DNA of 64,000 bases from Microbacterium marinum (GTDB lineage Bacteria > Actinomycetota > Actinomycetes > Actinomycetales > Microbacteriaceae). Numbering within the stretch: the first letter of the stretch is position 1; every line of letters starts with the position of its first letter. Position numbers and translations under genes: made by a program. Shown here in pieces: positions 1 through 7,900 of the stretch. The notes under the pieces were generated by a model. That model worked only from the letters and a program-made list of their open reading frames with translations, did no database searches and had not been told where the DNA came from. The stretch covers positions 1,240,001 to 1,304,000 of the forward strand of contig NZ_JACHMD010000001.1 of assembly GCF_014204835.1 (NCBI RefSeq). Reading direction: 5' to 3'.

Positions 1-1
1 C

Positions 2-265
2 ACCGGCGTCCGCTGGTCCAACGGCGAGACCTTCGACTCGACGTGGGACGGGGGCGCGCCCATCGCGTACCCGACGACCAACTACGTCGCCGGCTTCCAG
101 AAGGCGCTCGAGGGGCAGAAGGTCGGTTCCCAGGTGCTCGTCGTCATCCCGCCCGCCGAGGGCTACGGCGAAGGCACCATCAACGAAGAGGACCTCAAGG
201 GCGAGACCATCGTCTTCGTGGTCGACATCCTCGGGGGACAGGCGGCCGCAACCGGCACCGAGTGA
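2..265 (+). CDS. FKBP-type peptidyl-prolyl cis-trans isomerase, C-terminal part
   Basis: The 5' end is cut by the window edge; 87 codons and a stop remain. The visible protein has the FKBP fold signature: an NGETFDSTW segment, a PIAY segment, GFQKALEGQKVGSQVLVVIPP and a GYGEG loop, ending in a FVVDILG strand. The family catalyses prolyl cis-trans isomerisation in protein folding. In actinobacteria such proteins are often lipoproteins or small cytosolic FKBPs; without the N terminus I cannot say which this is. The next gene, dxr, begins 47 bp downstream with its own promoter-like hexamer. Confidence 0.9.
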   Translation, partial: TGVRWSNGETFDSTWDGGAPIAYPTTNYVAGFQKALEGQKVGSQVLVVIPPAEGYGEGTINEEDLKGETIVFVVDILGGQAAATGTE

Positions 266-298
266 GGCGCCGGGCCGTTCATGACGCGCGCCCGCGGA

Positions 299-304
299 TA
301 GGCT
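299..304 (+). promoter_or_regulatory. -10 hexamer of dxr, leaderless type
   Basis: TAGGCT lies 7 nt upstream of the dxr ATG. No Shine-Dalgarno sequence is present, so transcription probably starts at or next to the start codon. Confidence 0.6.
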
Positions 305-311
305 GAACGGC

Positions 312-1394
312 ATGCGGCGCGTCGTCATCCTCGGGTCCACAGGTTCGATCGGCACCCAGGCGCTGGATGTGATCGCGGCCAACCGCGATCGCTTCCAGGT
401 CGTCGGGCTCGCCGCTGGCCGGGATCGCGAGGGCATGGCCGCGCAGGCCCGCACCTTCGGCGTCACCGACACCGCCCTCGGAGCGGAAGAGGCGGAGCAG
501 CTGGTCCGCGCGGTCGACGCCGACGTGGTCGTCAACGGCATCACCGGGTCCGTGGGCCTCGGGCCGACGCTGGCGGCACTCGAGTGCGGACGAACCCTCG
601 CCCTCGCCAACAAGGAGTCCCTCATCGTCGGTGGCGAGCTCGTCACCGCCCTCGCCGCCCCGGGGCAGATCGTGCCCGTCGACTCCGAGCACTCCGCACT
701 CGCTCAGGCCCTGCGTGCCGGATCGCCCGACGAGGTGCGGCGGCTCGTGCTCACGGCATCCGGTGGCCCCTTCCGCGGACGTAGCCGAGACGAACTCGCC
801 GAGGTGACCCCTGCAGAGGCGCTCGCGCATCCGACATGGGACATGGGGCGCGTGGTGACGACGAACTCCGCCACGCTCGTCAACAAGGGACTCGAGGTCA
901 TCGAGGCGCACCTCCTCTTCGACGTGCCGTACGACCGGATCGACGTGACCGTCCACCCGCAGTCGATCGTGCACTCGATGGTCGAGTTCGTGGACGGCTC
1001 CACCATCGCCCAGGCCTCGCCGCCCGACATGCGGCTGCCCATCTCGCTCGCGCTGGACTGGCCCCATCGTGTCGCCGGCGTCGGCGCGCCGCTGGACTGG
1101 ACAACGGCATCGAGCTGGACGTTCGAACCGTTGGATGCCGCGGCATTCCCGAGCGTCGACCTCGCCAAACGCGTCGGCGGCGCGGGGAGCACTTACCCCG
1201 CGGTCTTCAACGCCGCCAACGAGCAGGCGGTGGACGCCTTCCACGAGGGGCGGCTGGGCTTCCTCGGGATCGTGGAGACGATCGCGCGCGTGGTGGACGC
1301 GCACGACGCCCCGGCGGACCTCACTCGCGAAGCGCTCGCCGACGCCGAGCGCTGGGCGCGCGCTGAAGCGGACCGGCTCATCGCGGCCCACTGA
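312..1394 (+). CDS. dxr: 1-deoxy-D-xylulose 5-phosphate reductoisomerase
   Basis: Catalyses the NADPH-dependent conversion of DXP to 2-C-methyl-D-erythritol 4-phosphate, the committed step of the MEP isoprenoid pathway. It is 360 aa, slightly shorter than E. coli Dxr. The N terminus has the dinucleotide-binding motif ILGSTGSIG (residues 6-14). [12 protein letters not shown] and the metal-binding VPVDSEHSA follow near residues 96-125. The segment [14 protein letters not shown] belongs to the catalytic core. The ATG at 312 follows a -10-like hexamer directly. The gene heads the dxr-rseP-ispG neighbourhood common in actinobacteria, here interrupted by oppositely oriented genes. Its stop codon lies in a hairpin shared with the convergent Mur ligase. 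Confidence 0.97.
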   Translation: MRRVVILGSTGSIGTQALDVIAANRDRFQVVGLAAGRDREGMAAQARTFGVTDTALGAEEAEQLVRAVDADVVVNGITGSVGLGPTLAALECGRTLALANKESLIVGGELVTALAAPGQIVPVDSEHSALAQALRAGSPDEVRRLVLTASGGPFRGRSRDELAEVTPAEALAHPTWDMGRVVTTNSATLVNKGLEVIEAHLLFDVPYDRIDVTVHPQSIVHSMVEFVDGSTIAQASPPDMRLPISLALDWPHRVAGVGAPLDWTTASSWTFEPLDAAAFPSVDLAKRVGGAGSTYPAVFNAANEQAVDAFHEGRLGFLGIVETIARVVDAHDAPADLTREALADAERWARAEADRLIAAH

Positions 1395-1411
1395 GACGCG
1401 GTCGTCTCAGT
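1390..1411. terminator. Hairpin overlapping both convergent stop codons
   Basis: ACTGAGAC (1390-1397) and GTCTCAGT (1404-1411) form a perfect 8-bp stem with a 6-nt loop. It covers the stop codons of dxr and of the convergent Mur ligase. There is no clear T-run, so termination is an inference from the symmetric position. Confidence 0.45.
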
Positions 1412-2987
1412 CCGGCATCGGCCAGCCGCCCGCGCGCAGCGCCGAGCGAGCCGCGGCCTCGGCGTCGAACGGCGTCCGCACCCCGGCGATCTCTCGATAG
1501 TGCTGGTGGCCCGGCCCCGCCCACAGGATGGCATCCTGCTCACCGGCGAGAGTCACCGCGAACGCGATCGCGTCTTCGGGGGGAGTCACCTGATGGATGA
1601 CGGCGTGAGGGTCGGCATCCAGCGCGCCGGCGACCAACGCTGCCCGGATGGCGGCGGGGTCCTCCGAGCGGGGGTGCTGGTCGGTGAACACGACGATGTC
1701 GCTGCCGAGGGCGGCCGCGCGTCCCATGTCGGCGCGCTTGGTGGTGTCGCGGTCACCGTTCGCGCCGCACACCATGATCACCGAGCCCGGCGTGACCCGC
1801 CGCACGGCGGAGAGGGTCTTCTCGAAGGCGTCGGGGGAGTGTCCGAAGTCCAAATACAGCGCCGGGCCGCGCGCGCCCGACAGGCGCTGGATCCGGCCGG
1901 GGAGGTGCGCGTCGATCCGTGCCCCGCCGATGAGGTCGGAGATGCGCCTCCACTCGAAGCCCGCCTCCAGCAGCATCACGATCGCGAGGGCGGCATTGGA
2001 CGCCATGTGCGGACCGATGACGGGGACCGTCGTGGTGAGTGCTCCGGCGGGCCCCGTGAGGGTGAAGGTGACGCCGTCGGGCGTCTCGCCCACGAGGTCG
2101 ACGCGCCAGTCGGCCGGCACGTCGGGATCGGTGGCGATCTCGGGGGTCAGGATCGTGACGACGGGGATCTCCGATCGGGATGCCACCTCGACACCCTCAG
2201 GCTGATCGACGACGACGACCGCGCGACGGGAGCGCCCCTCGCGGAACAGCTGGAGCTTCGCCTCGAGGTAGGTCGCCATGTCGCCGTAGTCGTCGAGATG
2301 ATCGTGCGAGAGATTCGTGAACCCGGCGACGTCGAATCGGATGCCGTCCACGCGGTGGCGGGTGAGTGCTTGCGCGCTCACCTCGAGCAGGATGGCACCC
2401 ACCTCCCGCTCCGTCATGAGAGCCAGCAGAGCGTGGACCTCAGAGGCTTCCGGTGTGGTCAACCGGGAGGGGACGACCTGCCCGGCGATGTGGCGCTCGG
2501 CGGTCGAGGAGAGTCCGGTGACGACGCCGAGGCCGTGGAGGATCCCCTGCATGAGGTGGGTCACGCTCGTCTTGCCGTTGGTCCCGGTGACCGCGAGGAT
2601 CGGGGGGAGATCCCCGTCGGCACCGGTGCCGTACACCCAGGCCGAGATCGCGCCGAGGCGGGCGCGCGGGTCGTCCACGACGAGGACCGGAACACCCGCG
2701 CCTGAGAGCGCCGCGGCACCCACGGCGTCGGTCAGGACCGCGACCGCACCCTTCGAGATGGCGACGTCGGCGACCTCGGCGCCGTGCCGGTTAGCCCCCT
2801 GCACCGCCACGAACAGCTCTCCCTCGCGGAGGTCGCCGGTCGCGAGGGTGACCCCGCGCACCTCGATCCCGCTCAGATCGGAGGTCGTCGCGGCATCGAA
2901 GACATCGGCCAGCTCGGCGAGCGAGCGGCGCGGCGGTTCCGACGGCCGGAGCACGGGCGGGAGAGGGGCGGACGCTGCTTGTGGCAT
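1407..2987 (-). CDS. MurE-like UDP-MurNAc-dipeptide amino acid ligase
   Basis: A Mur ligase of 526 aa that adds the third residue to UDP-MurNAc-L-Ala-D-Glu using ATP, in cytoplasmic peptidoglycan precursor synthesis. Visible motifs in order: the ATP loop TGTNGKTS, TTPEA, LEVSAQAL (usually EVSSHAL), NLSHDHLDDYG with the lysine that is normally carbamylated in YLEAK, HLPGRIQ, DFGHSPDAFEK and GDRDTTKR. At residues 437-440 the amino-acid selectivity motif reads QHPR followed by SEDP, where diaminopimelate-specific MurE has DNPR. This suggests a different third residue, consistent with B-type walls of Microbacterium relatives (Lys, Orn or homoserine). It stands alone here, away from any dcw cluster. 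A GGGAGG ribosome site precedes the ATG. Confidence 0.9.
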   Translation of the reverse strand: MPQAASAPLPPVLRPSEPPRRSLAELADVFDAATTSDLSGIEVRGVTLATGDLREGELFVAVQGANRHGAEVADVAISKGAVAVLTDAVGAAALSGAGVPVLVVDDPRARLGAISAWVYGTGADGDLPPILAVTGTNGKTSVTHLMQGILHGLGVVTGLSSTAERHIAGQVVPSRLTTPEASEVHALLALMTEREVGAILLEVSAQALTRHRVDGIRFDVAGFTNLSHDHLDDYGDMATYLEAKLQLFREGRSRRAVVVVDQPEGVEVASRSEIPVVTILTPEIATDPDVPADWRVDLVGETPDGVTFTLTGPAGALTTTVPVIGPHMASNAALAIVMLLEAGFEWRRISDLIGGARIDAHLPGRIQRLSGARGPALYLDFGHSPDAFEKTLSAVRRVTPGSVIMVCGANGDRDTTKRADMGRAAALGSDIVVFTDQHPRSEDPAAIRAALVAGALDADPHAVIHQVTPPEDAIAFAVTLAGEQDAILWAGPGHQHYREIAGVRTPFDAEAAARSALRAGGWPMPD

Positions 2988-3032
2988 GGTCCTCCCATCA
3001 TCTCACCCGCCTCCGGCGCAGCCGGAAGCGGG

Positions 3033-3707
3033 TCAGGCGCGGCGGCGGCGGATGAGCGCGGCCGCGAGCGCGGCCACGCTCACGACGAGGGCGCCACCGG
3101 CCAGCCAGGTCGCGACGGGGGCGGAGTCGTCGGACGCGGCGGACGCCGAGTCCGCGGCATCCGTGTGCTCACCGTGTTCGTCGGCGGGTGCATCCGAGGC
3201 TGCGGCGACGGCGACGGTCGGGGCGGGGGACTCGAGCTGCTCGGGGTCCTCGCCGTCTTCGGCGACCTCGACCCACGCCGTCTCGCCGGTCTCGCACGTC
3301 TGGGTGACGGGGAAGGCGATCTCGGTGCCGCCCGTCTCCGACCCGAAGAGGGCGTCGAGTTCGATCGAGGCGGCAAGACCGTCCTCGACGGGGGTCACCG
3401 CCGTGTAGGTGATCTGGGTGGCGAGTCCGTCGTCACCGATCTCGCGGCTGATGGTCCATGCACCGTCGACAACGGGCGTCGCGTTGTCGACACCCTCCGG
3501 GACGTCGACGATGAGCGCGGTCGTGGGCGAGCCGTCGCAGCCGTGGCTGAAGCTGAACTCGACGCGGCTGGTGGCGCCGGCGGCGGCGCCGTCGGCATGG
3601 GCGTGGACGTGAGCGGAGGCGGCCATCGGCACGGCGAGGGCGAGGGCGCCTCCGAGGGCGATTCCGGTGAGCGCGAGCGCCGAACGGCGCGAGGAACGAA
3701 GGGTCAT
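3033..3707 (-). CDS. YcnI-type DUF1775 protein, putative copper binding
   Basis: A secreted, C-terminally anchored protein of 224 aa. I start it at the ATG at 3705-3707, which opens a basic n-region and hydrophobic signal sequence ending AASA before HVHAH. In characterised YcnI proteins the mature N-terminal His forms a copper site, and the same geometry is plausible here. A DUF1775-like beta domain spans about residues 30-150 with two cysteines. A Pro/Ala/Glu/Ser-rich linker follows, then a C-terminal membrane helix and an RRRR tail. The gene sits 71 bp downstream of a membrane protein in the same direction, the usual arrangement for copper-handling pairs. Function is inferred from the family. 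Confidence 0.8.
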   Translation of the reverse strand: MTLRSSRRSALALTGIALGGALALAVPMAASAHVHAHADGAAAGATSRVEFSFSHGCDGSPTTALIVDVPEGVDNATPVVDGAWTISREIGDDGLATQITYTAVTPVEDGLAASIELDALFGSETGGTEIAFPVTQTCETGETAWVEVAEDGEDPEQLESPAPTVAVAAASDAPADEHGEHTDAADSASAASDDSAPVATWLAGGALVVSVAALAAALIRRRRA

Positions 3708-3778
3708 TGCAGGTCTCTCTGAGCGTGCGGCGGATGCCGCGGATGAGGGTGAGCGTGTGTCGCGCCGGGCGACGGGGC

Positions 3779-4351
3779 TCAGCTCGGAGGGCCGCGGCGT
3801 GAGAGGCCGGTGAGGAAGACGGGCGACGAGTGGGGCGCTGCGTAGGCGGTGACCGTCGCCGGCACGGACGACGGGGCGGGCAGGGGCACCGGGACCGTGG
3901 GGAGGATCGCACGGACACCGGCGGCGATCACCGCGAGGAGGCGCTCGCCGTGGCGCACAGCCGCGGTGGTGACGATCGCGGCGAGGATGTGACCGACCAC
4001 CATCGACGGGTGGACCGTCGCTGTCCCGGTCACGGCGCTGAGCTCGACGATCCCGTGCGGGTGATGACCGAGACCCTCCGGCGATCCGGTGCCGACCGTG
4101 GCGAACGCCGTGTGCAGGAGCACCTGGGCCACGGCGACGACGGCGGCGGTGCGGGCTGTCGACGCGCGTCGACTCACGAGCGTGAGCGCGAGGGGCCAGG
4201 CGAGGATGACCACGGCGAGCATGAGCCACGCCGGGGGAGCGGCGCCGCCCGCGAGGGTGTGTGAGGCGCCCGCGATCATCACAGCCGTGGCCGATGCTGC
4301 GCCTGCCCGGATCGTGCGGATGCGACGATCGGCGTTCTGACGGGCGGGCAC
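3779..4351 (-). CDS. Multi-pass membrane protein next to ycnI-like gene
   Basis: Not recognised as a named family. About 190 aa from a GTG at 4351; an in-frame ATG at 4411 would add 20 residues (MNAPPPPPAGRGR) but would leave only 24 bp before the divergent rseP. Four hydrophobic segments are visible: AGAASATAVMIAGASH, WLMLAVVILAWPLALTLV, AAVVAVAQVLLHTAFATV and VVGHILAAIVTTAAV. A His-rich loop GLGHHPHG sits between helices 3 and 4. The histidines and the adjacent YcnI-like gene suggest a role in metal handling at the membrane. This is inference, and the start is uncertain. Confidence 0.6.
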   Translation of the reverse strand: MPARQNADRRIRTIRAGAASATAVMIAGASHTLAGGAAPPAWLMLAVVILAWPLALTLVSRRASTARTAAVVAVAQVLLHTAFATVGTGSPEGLGHHPHGIVELSAVTGTATVHPSMVVGHILAAIVTTAAVRHGERLLAVIAAGVRAILPTVPVPLPAPSSVPATVTAYAAPHSSPVFLTGLSRRGPPS

Positions 4352-4423
4352 CCTCCGAGCGTACCGGGATCGCCGCCCCCGCCCGGCGGGGGGAGGTGGC
4401 GGCGCATTCATAGCGGGCCGGAG

Positions 4424-4429
4424 TAGCGT
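4424..4429 (+). promoter_or_regulatory. -10 hexamer of rseP, leaderless type
   Basis: TAGCGT lies 6 nt before the GTG start of rseP. There is no ribosome-binding site, so a leaderless transcript is likely. Confidence 0.5.
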
Positions 4430-4435
4430 CGCCTC

Positions 4436-5737
4436 GTGACCGTTCTCGCATTCGTCATCGGTGTCGTCGTCCTCGTGCTGGGGCTCGCCGTCTCGATCGC
4501 CCTCCACGAGATCGGGCATCTTCTTCCGGCGAAGGCCTTCGGGGTTCGCGTCGGCCAGTACATGATCGGCTTCGGGCCCACGCTGTGGTCGCGCCGCTTC
4601 GGCGAGACCGAGTACGGCGTGAAGGCTCTGCCGCTCGGCGGGTACATCTCGATGGCGGGCATGTATCCGCCCTCGTCGACGGACGACGCCGTGCCGTCGC
4701 GTCGAGGGCGGATGTTCGCCACGATGATCCAAGACGCACGCGCGGTCAACGACGAGACGCTCGCCGGCGACGGCGCGGGACGTGCGTTCTATCAGCTTCC
4801 CGTCCTCAAGCGTGTCGTCATCATGCTGGGCGGACCGGCGATGAACTTCTTCCTCGCCCTGGTGCTCTTCGCGATCATGTTCTCCGGTATCGGGGTGCAG
4901 ACGGCGACCACGACGGTCGCCGCCGTGAACGAATGCGTCCTGCCCGCCGGCACGGAGCAGACCGAGTGTGCTCCGGGCGATCCCGCATCACCGGCTGCCG
5001 CCGGCGGCATCCTGCCGGGGGATGTCATCGTCTCGGTCGACGGCGCCGACGTCGCGACGTTCGCCGAGGCATCGGCGATCATCCAGGAATCCCCGGAGGA
5101 GCCGGTGACCATCGTGGTCGACCGGGATGGCGCGCGAGAGTCTCTGCAGGTCACTCCCGTGCTGGCCGAGCGCGAGGTGCAGGGCGCCGACGGTGAGGTG
5201 CGGACCGCCGAGGTCGGCTTCGTCGGCATGACGGCGAGCGTCGAGTACGTTCCGCAGCCGATCTGGCAGGGTCCCCAGGCCGCCATCGAGCAGGCGGGAC
5301 AGGTCGTCGGCATCATGTGGCAGCTGCCGGTGCGCGTGTACGAGACGGCGGTCGACACCTTCACCGGTGCCGGGCGCGACCCGAACGGTCCGCTCTCCGT
5401 CGTCGGCGCGGGTCGGCTGGCGGGCGAGGTGGCGGCGACGGATCAGCCGATCGTCAACCGCGTCTCGGGCATTCTCGCGCTGCTGGGATCGCTCAACATC
5501 GCACTGTTCATCTTCAACCTGATCCCCCTCCTCCCGCTCGATGGCGGGCACGTCGTCGTGGCGCTGTGGGACGGGGTGAAGCGGCTGTGGGCTCGCCTCA
5601 CCCGGCGGGGAGACCCGCGTCCGGTCGATGCGACCAAGCTGGTCCCGGTGACGTACGTCGTGGTGATCGGACTGATCCTGATGGGCGGCACGCTGATCCT
5701 CGCCGACATCGTCAACCCGGTGCAGCTGTTCGGCTGA
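4436..5737 (+). CDS. rseP: Site-2 intramembrane zinc metalloprotease RseP/Rip1
   Basis: An M50 family protease of 433 aa that cleaves transmembrane substrates such as anti-sigma factors within the membrane. The zinc motif is LHEIGHLL in the first helix (about residues 21-28). A GQYMIGFGPTLWS segment and the KALPLGGYISM loop follow. A PDZ domain spans roughly 180-270 (GGILPGDVIVSVDG). The third zinc ligand is in NLIPLLPLDGGH near residues 360-375. The gene starts at GTG 4436. It belongs to the dxr-rseP-ispG neighbourhood, and its order between the MEP genes matches other actinobacteria. Confidence 0.95.
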   Translation: MTVLAFVIGVVVLVLGLAVSIALHEIGHLLPAKAFGVRVGQYMIGFGPTLWSRRFGETEYGVKALPLGGYISMAGMYPPSSTDDAVPSRRGRMFATMIQDARAVNDETLAGDGAGRAFYQLPVLKRVVIMLGGPAMNFFLALVLFAIMFSGIGVQTATTTVAAVNECVLPAGTEQTECAPGDPASPAAAGGILPGDVIVSVDGADVATFAEASAIIQESPEEPVTIVVDRDGARESLQVTPVLAEREVQGADGEVRTAEVGFVGMTASVEYVPQPIWQGPQAAIEQAGQVVGIMWQLPVRVYETAVDTFTGAGRDPNGPLSVVGAGRLAGEVAATDQPIVNRVSGILALLGSLNIALFIFNLIPLLPLDGGHVVVALWDGVKRLWARLTRRGDPRPVDATKLVPVTYVVVIGLILMGGTLILADIVNPVQLFG

Positions 5738-5758
5738 GCGGGCGGATGCCGCGCCGGC

Positions 5759-7669
5759 TCAGGCGTGCGTCGGCGTCAGCGCGTGCGTGACGAGGCGCTC
5801 CAGCGTGATGAGTCCGTCGCCGGACAGGATCGACTCGAGGTGGCCCTGGATCGACGCATAGCGCGGCCCGCGGAGGGCGTAGACATCGCCGGTGGACAGG
5901 TCGGCCGCGACCTCCGTCTCACCCAGGTGCTGTGTCCCGGGCGCGACGCGGGCGGTGAAGGTGTTGTAGAACCCGATCGAGGCGGGGCTGCCGAAGACGT
6001 CGACCGTCTTCTGCAGGCCCTGGTGCGGACTCGTCAGGGGCGCGAGATCGATGCCGAGTCGATCGGCGAGCACCTGATGGCTGAGGCACACGGCGAGCAG
6101 GGGCGAGCCGGCGGCCAGGCGGGAGCCGACGATCTCGCGCATCCGCCGGATGCGCTCGCTGGTGTCGTCGCGGGGGTCGCCCGGGCCGGGTCCGGCCACG
6201 ACGAGCGCTGCGGCGGCGATCCGTTCCGGGTCCGCCTCGCGCCAGGGGAGGATCGACACCGCGAAGCCGAGGTGGCGCAGCTGGTGGGCGAGCATCGTGG
6301 TGAAGCGATCTTCGGCATCCACGACGACGGCGTCGCGACCGGCGAAGGGACCCCCACCGGGCGCGGCCTGAGGGTCGAGCCAGAAAGGCGCGAGTCGTGC
6401 GTTGCGTGAGGCGAGCAGCTCGGCGATTCCGGGATCGTCCGCGAGCGGCCGGGGTGCGCCCGCGGGGGCGTCCTCGTCCACCGGGGCGACGGCCCGGTCG
6501 ATCGCGCCGATCGCGCCGAGGACGCCGGCCGCTTTGCCGTGCGTCTCGCCGACCTCGCCGTATGGGTCGGAGTGGCGGACGAGGGTGGCACCGACGGGGA
6601 CGCGCAGGCGACCGTCCACGAGGTAGGCGGTGCGGATGAGGATCGGGGCATCGAGGTCGTGACCTCCGTCGCCGCGCGGTGTGAAGAGTGCGGCGACGCC
6701 CGAGTAGTAGCCGCGCGGAGAGCGCTCGTGACGCGTGATGACCGTGCAGGCGTTCTGCATGGGGGAGCCGGTGACCGTGGGGGCGAACATGGTCTCGCGC
6801 AGGATGTCGCGCGGATCCATCGTGCTTGTGCCCCGGAGCATGTACTCGGTGTGGGTGAGCCGGGACATCTCCTTCAGGTGCGGCCCGGTGATCCGTCCAC
6901 CGTCGCTGCACACGGCCGACATCATCTTCAGCTCCTCGTCGACGACCATGAAGAGCTCTTCGGTCTCCTTGGTCGAGGCGAGGAAGTCGGCGAGCGTCTC
7001 TCGGGCGGGGCCCCCGGCGGGATGCCGGAAGGTGCCCGAGATCGGATTCATGGTCACGGTGCTGACGCCGGACTCGCCTGCCTGCGCACTGACGTGCGCT
7101 TCCGGGCTCGCGCCGACGGCGAGGTGGCCGGGCGTGGAGACGAGGAAAGTCCAGTACGCCCCGCGTTCGTGTTCGAGCAGGGCCCGGAACCAGGTGAGTC
7201 CCGCGATCACCGGGTCGGTGTCGACCGCGGCCGTGTAGTCGCGCCGGATGACGAAGTTGGCGCCTTCGCCCCGGCCGATCTCCTCGGCGATGACCCGCCG
7301 GACGATGTCGGCGTAATCCTCATCCGCGATGTCGAAGCCTGCGTCCCGCAGGGGAACCGGCGCGCCGGGCAGCTGCGACAGGGCATCGGCGAGGCCGAGC
7401 GTGTCGCGACCCGAGACGACGAGGCACCGGAGCGGTGCGCCGTCGTCGTGGCACTCGAATCCGCGCTCGACCACCTGGCGGAACGGGACGAGGGCGAGCA
7501 CCTCGCGCGGGGTGCCCGCGGCATCCGTCAGGGGGATGTCGGCGAGAAGCTCGACGTCGACGACATCGCCGGTCAGGACCTCGACGGTGGAGCCGTCGCG
7601 GGCGAGGAGGGCGAACGGCGCGCCGGAGGCGGCGAGTTCGGCGAGGTCGACGAGGGCGGTGCCGGACAT
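5759..7669 (-). CDS. Fused anthranilate synthase (TrpE-TrpG type)
   Basis: A 636-aa fusion of the chorismate-using synthase domain (about residues 1-430) and a class I glutamine amidotransferase (about 450-636). The synthase part has NPISGTFRHPAG and DEELKMMSAVCSDGG near the active site. The amidotransferase has the nucleophile in AVCLSHQ and the His/Glu pair in QGHLES, while GFYNTF replaces the common YHSL, as in PhzE-like fusions. The likely product is anthranilate. An ADIC-forming PhzE role is possible from sequence alone, but the tryptophan attenuator upstream favours tryptophan synthesis. I use the ATG at 7667-7669; an in-frame ATG 27 codons upstream lies inside the attenuator hairpin and is unlikely. 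No other trp gene is nearby. Confidence 0.9.
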   Translation of the reverse strand: MSGTALVDLAELAASGAPFALLARDGSTVEVLTGDVVDVELLADIPLTDAAGTPREVLALVPFRQVVERGFECHDDGAPLRCLVVSGRDTLGLADALSQLPGAPVPLRDAGFDIADEDYADIVRRVIAEEIGRGEGANFVIRRDYTAAVDTDPVIAGLTWFRALLEHERGAYWTFLVSTPGHLAVGASPEAHVSAQAGESGVSTVTMNPISGTFRHPAGGPARETLADFLASTKETEELFMVVDEELKMMSAVCSDGGRITGPHLKEMSRLTHTEYMLRGTSTMDPRDILRETMFAPTVTGSPMQNACTVITRHERSPRGYYSGVAALFTPRGDGGHDLDAPILIRTAYLVDGRLRVPVGATLVRHSDPYGEVGETHGKAAGVLGAIGAIDRAVAPVDEDAPAGAPRPLADDPGIAELLASRNARLAPFWLDPQAAPGGGPFAGRDAVVVDAEDRFTTMLAHQLRHLGFAVSILPWREADPERIAAAALVVAGPGPGDPRDDTSERIRRMREIVGSRLAAGSPLLAVCLSHQVLADRLGIDLAPLTSPHQGLQKTVDVFGSPASIGFYNTFTARVAPGTQHLGETEVAADLSTGDVYALRGPRYASIQGHLESILSGDGLITLERLVTHALTPTHA

Positions 7670-7706
7670 CGGGGTTCTTTCGTTCGGGGCGGTCGCCGTC
7701 TCAACG

Positions 7707-7738
7707 AAAAGACCGCCGGGCTGGAGGCTCAGGCGGTC
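7707..7738 (-). terminator. Attenuator terminator of the anthranilate synthase leader
   Basis: On the minus strand GACCGCC and GGCGGTC (7732-7738 and 7711-7717) form a stem followed by TTTT (7710-7707), an intrinsic terminator 38 nt before the start codon. The 5' arm can instead pair with AGGCGG just after the leader-peptide stop codon. This gives the two exclusive structures needed for attenuation. Confidence 0.85.
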
Positions 7739-7762
7739 GTCGGGATGCACGCAGCGTCCGCC

Positions 7763-7798
7763 TCAGGCGGAGCGCCACCAGGAACGGTTCGCGAACAT
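7763..7798 (-). CDS. trpL: trp leader peptide with tandem Trp codons
   Basis: An 11-codon ORF reading MFANRSWWRSA then TGA. The two adjacent Trp codons are at 7775-7780. The stop codon sits in the loop of a hairpin formed by TCCGCC and GGCGGA (7757-7771). Ribosome stalling at the Trp codons when charged Trp-tRNA is scarce would free the AGGCGG strand to pair with CCGCCT of the downstream terminator, letting polymerase read into the fused anthranilate synthase. The ATG follows a TAGGTT hexamer by 6 nt with no ribosome-binding site, so the leader peptide itself is probably translated from a leaderless mRNA. Actinobacterial TrpL peptides often begin MFA, as here. Confidence 0.87.
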   Translation of the reverse strand: MFANRSWWRSA

Positions 7799-7804
7799 GG
7801 GGCG

Positions 7805-7810
7805 AACCTA
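7805..7810 (-). promoter_or_regulatory. -10 hexamer of trpL and anthranilate synthase
   Basis: TAGGTT on the minus strand lies 6 nt upstream of the leader-peptide ATG. It is back-to-back with the ispG promoter. Confidence 0.6.
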
Positions 7811-7888
7811 CCACAGCGACCGCGTCCGCCCGGCGATGGGTGGCTGGCTCGACGCCGGGTGTTCAGCCCGACTCCAGCCCGCGCGGCC

Positions 7889-7894
7889 TAGGCT
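7889..7894 (+). promoter_or_regulatory. -10 hexamer of ispG, leaderless type
   Basis: TAGGCT lies 6 nt upstream of the ispG GTG. Confidence 0.6.
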
Positions 7895-7900
7895 GGAGTC

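Noticed and set aside
3033..4451. A 472-codon continuous frame joining the YcnI-like gene to upstream DNA
   Set aside because: The upstream part lies antisense in frame to another membrane protein and is Arg/Pro-rich; the real start is the signal-peptide ATG at 3707.
7670..7750. 27-codon N-terminal extension of the anthranilate synthase
   Set aside because: The extension is encoded by the attenuator stem-loop and its T-run, so the ATG at 7669 is preferred.
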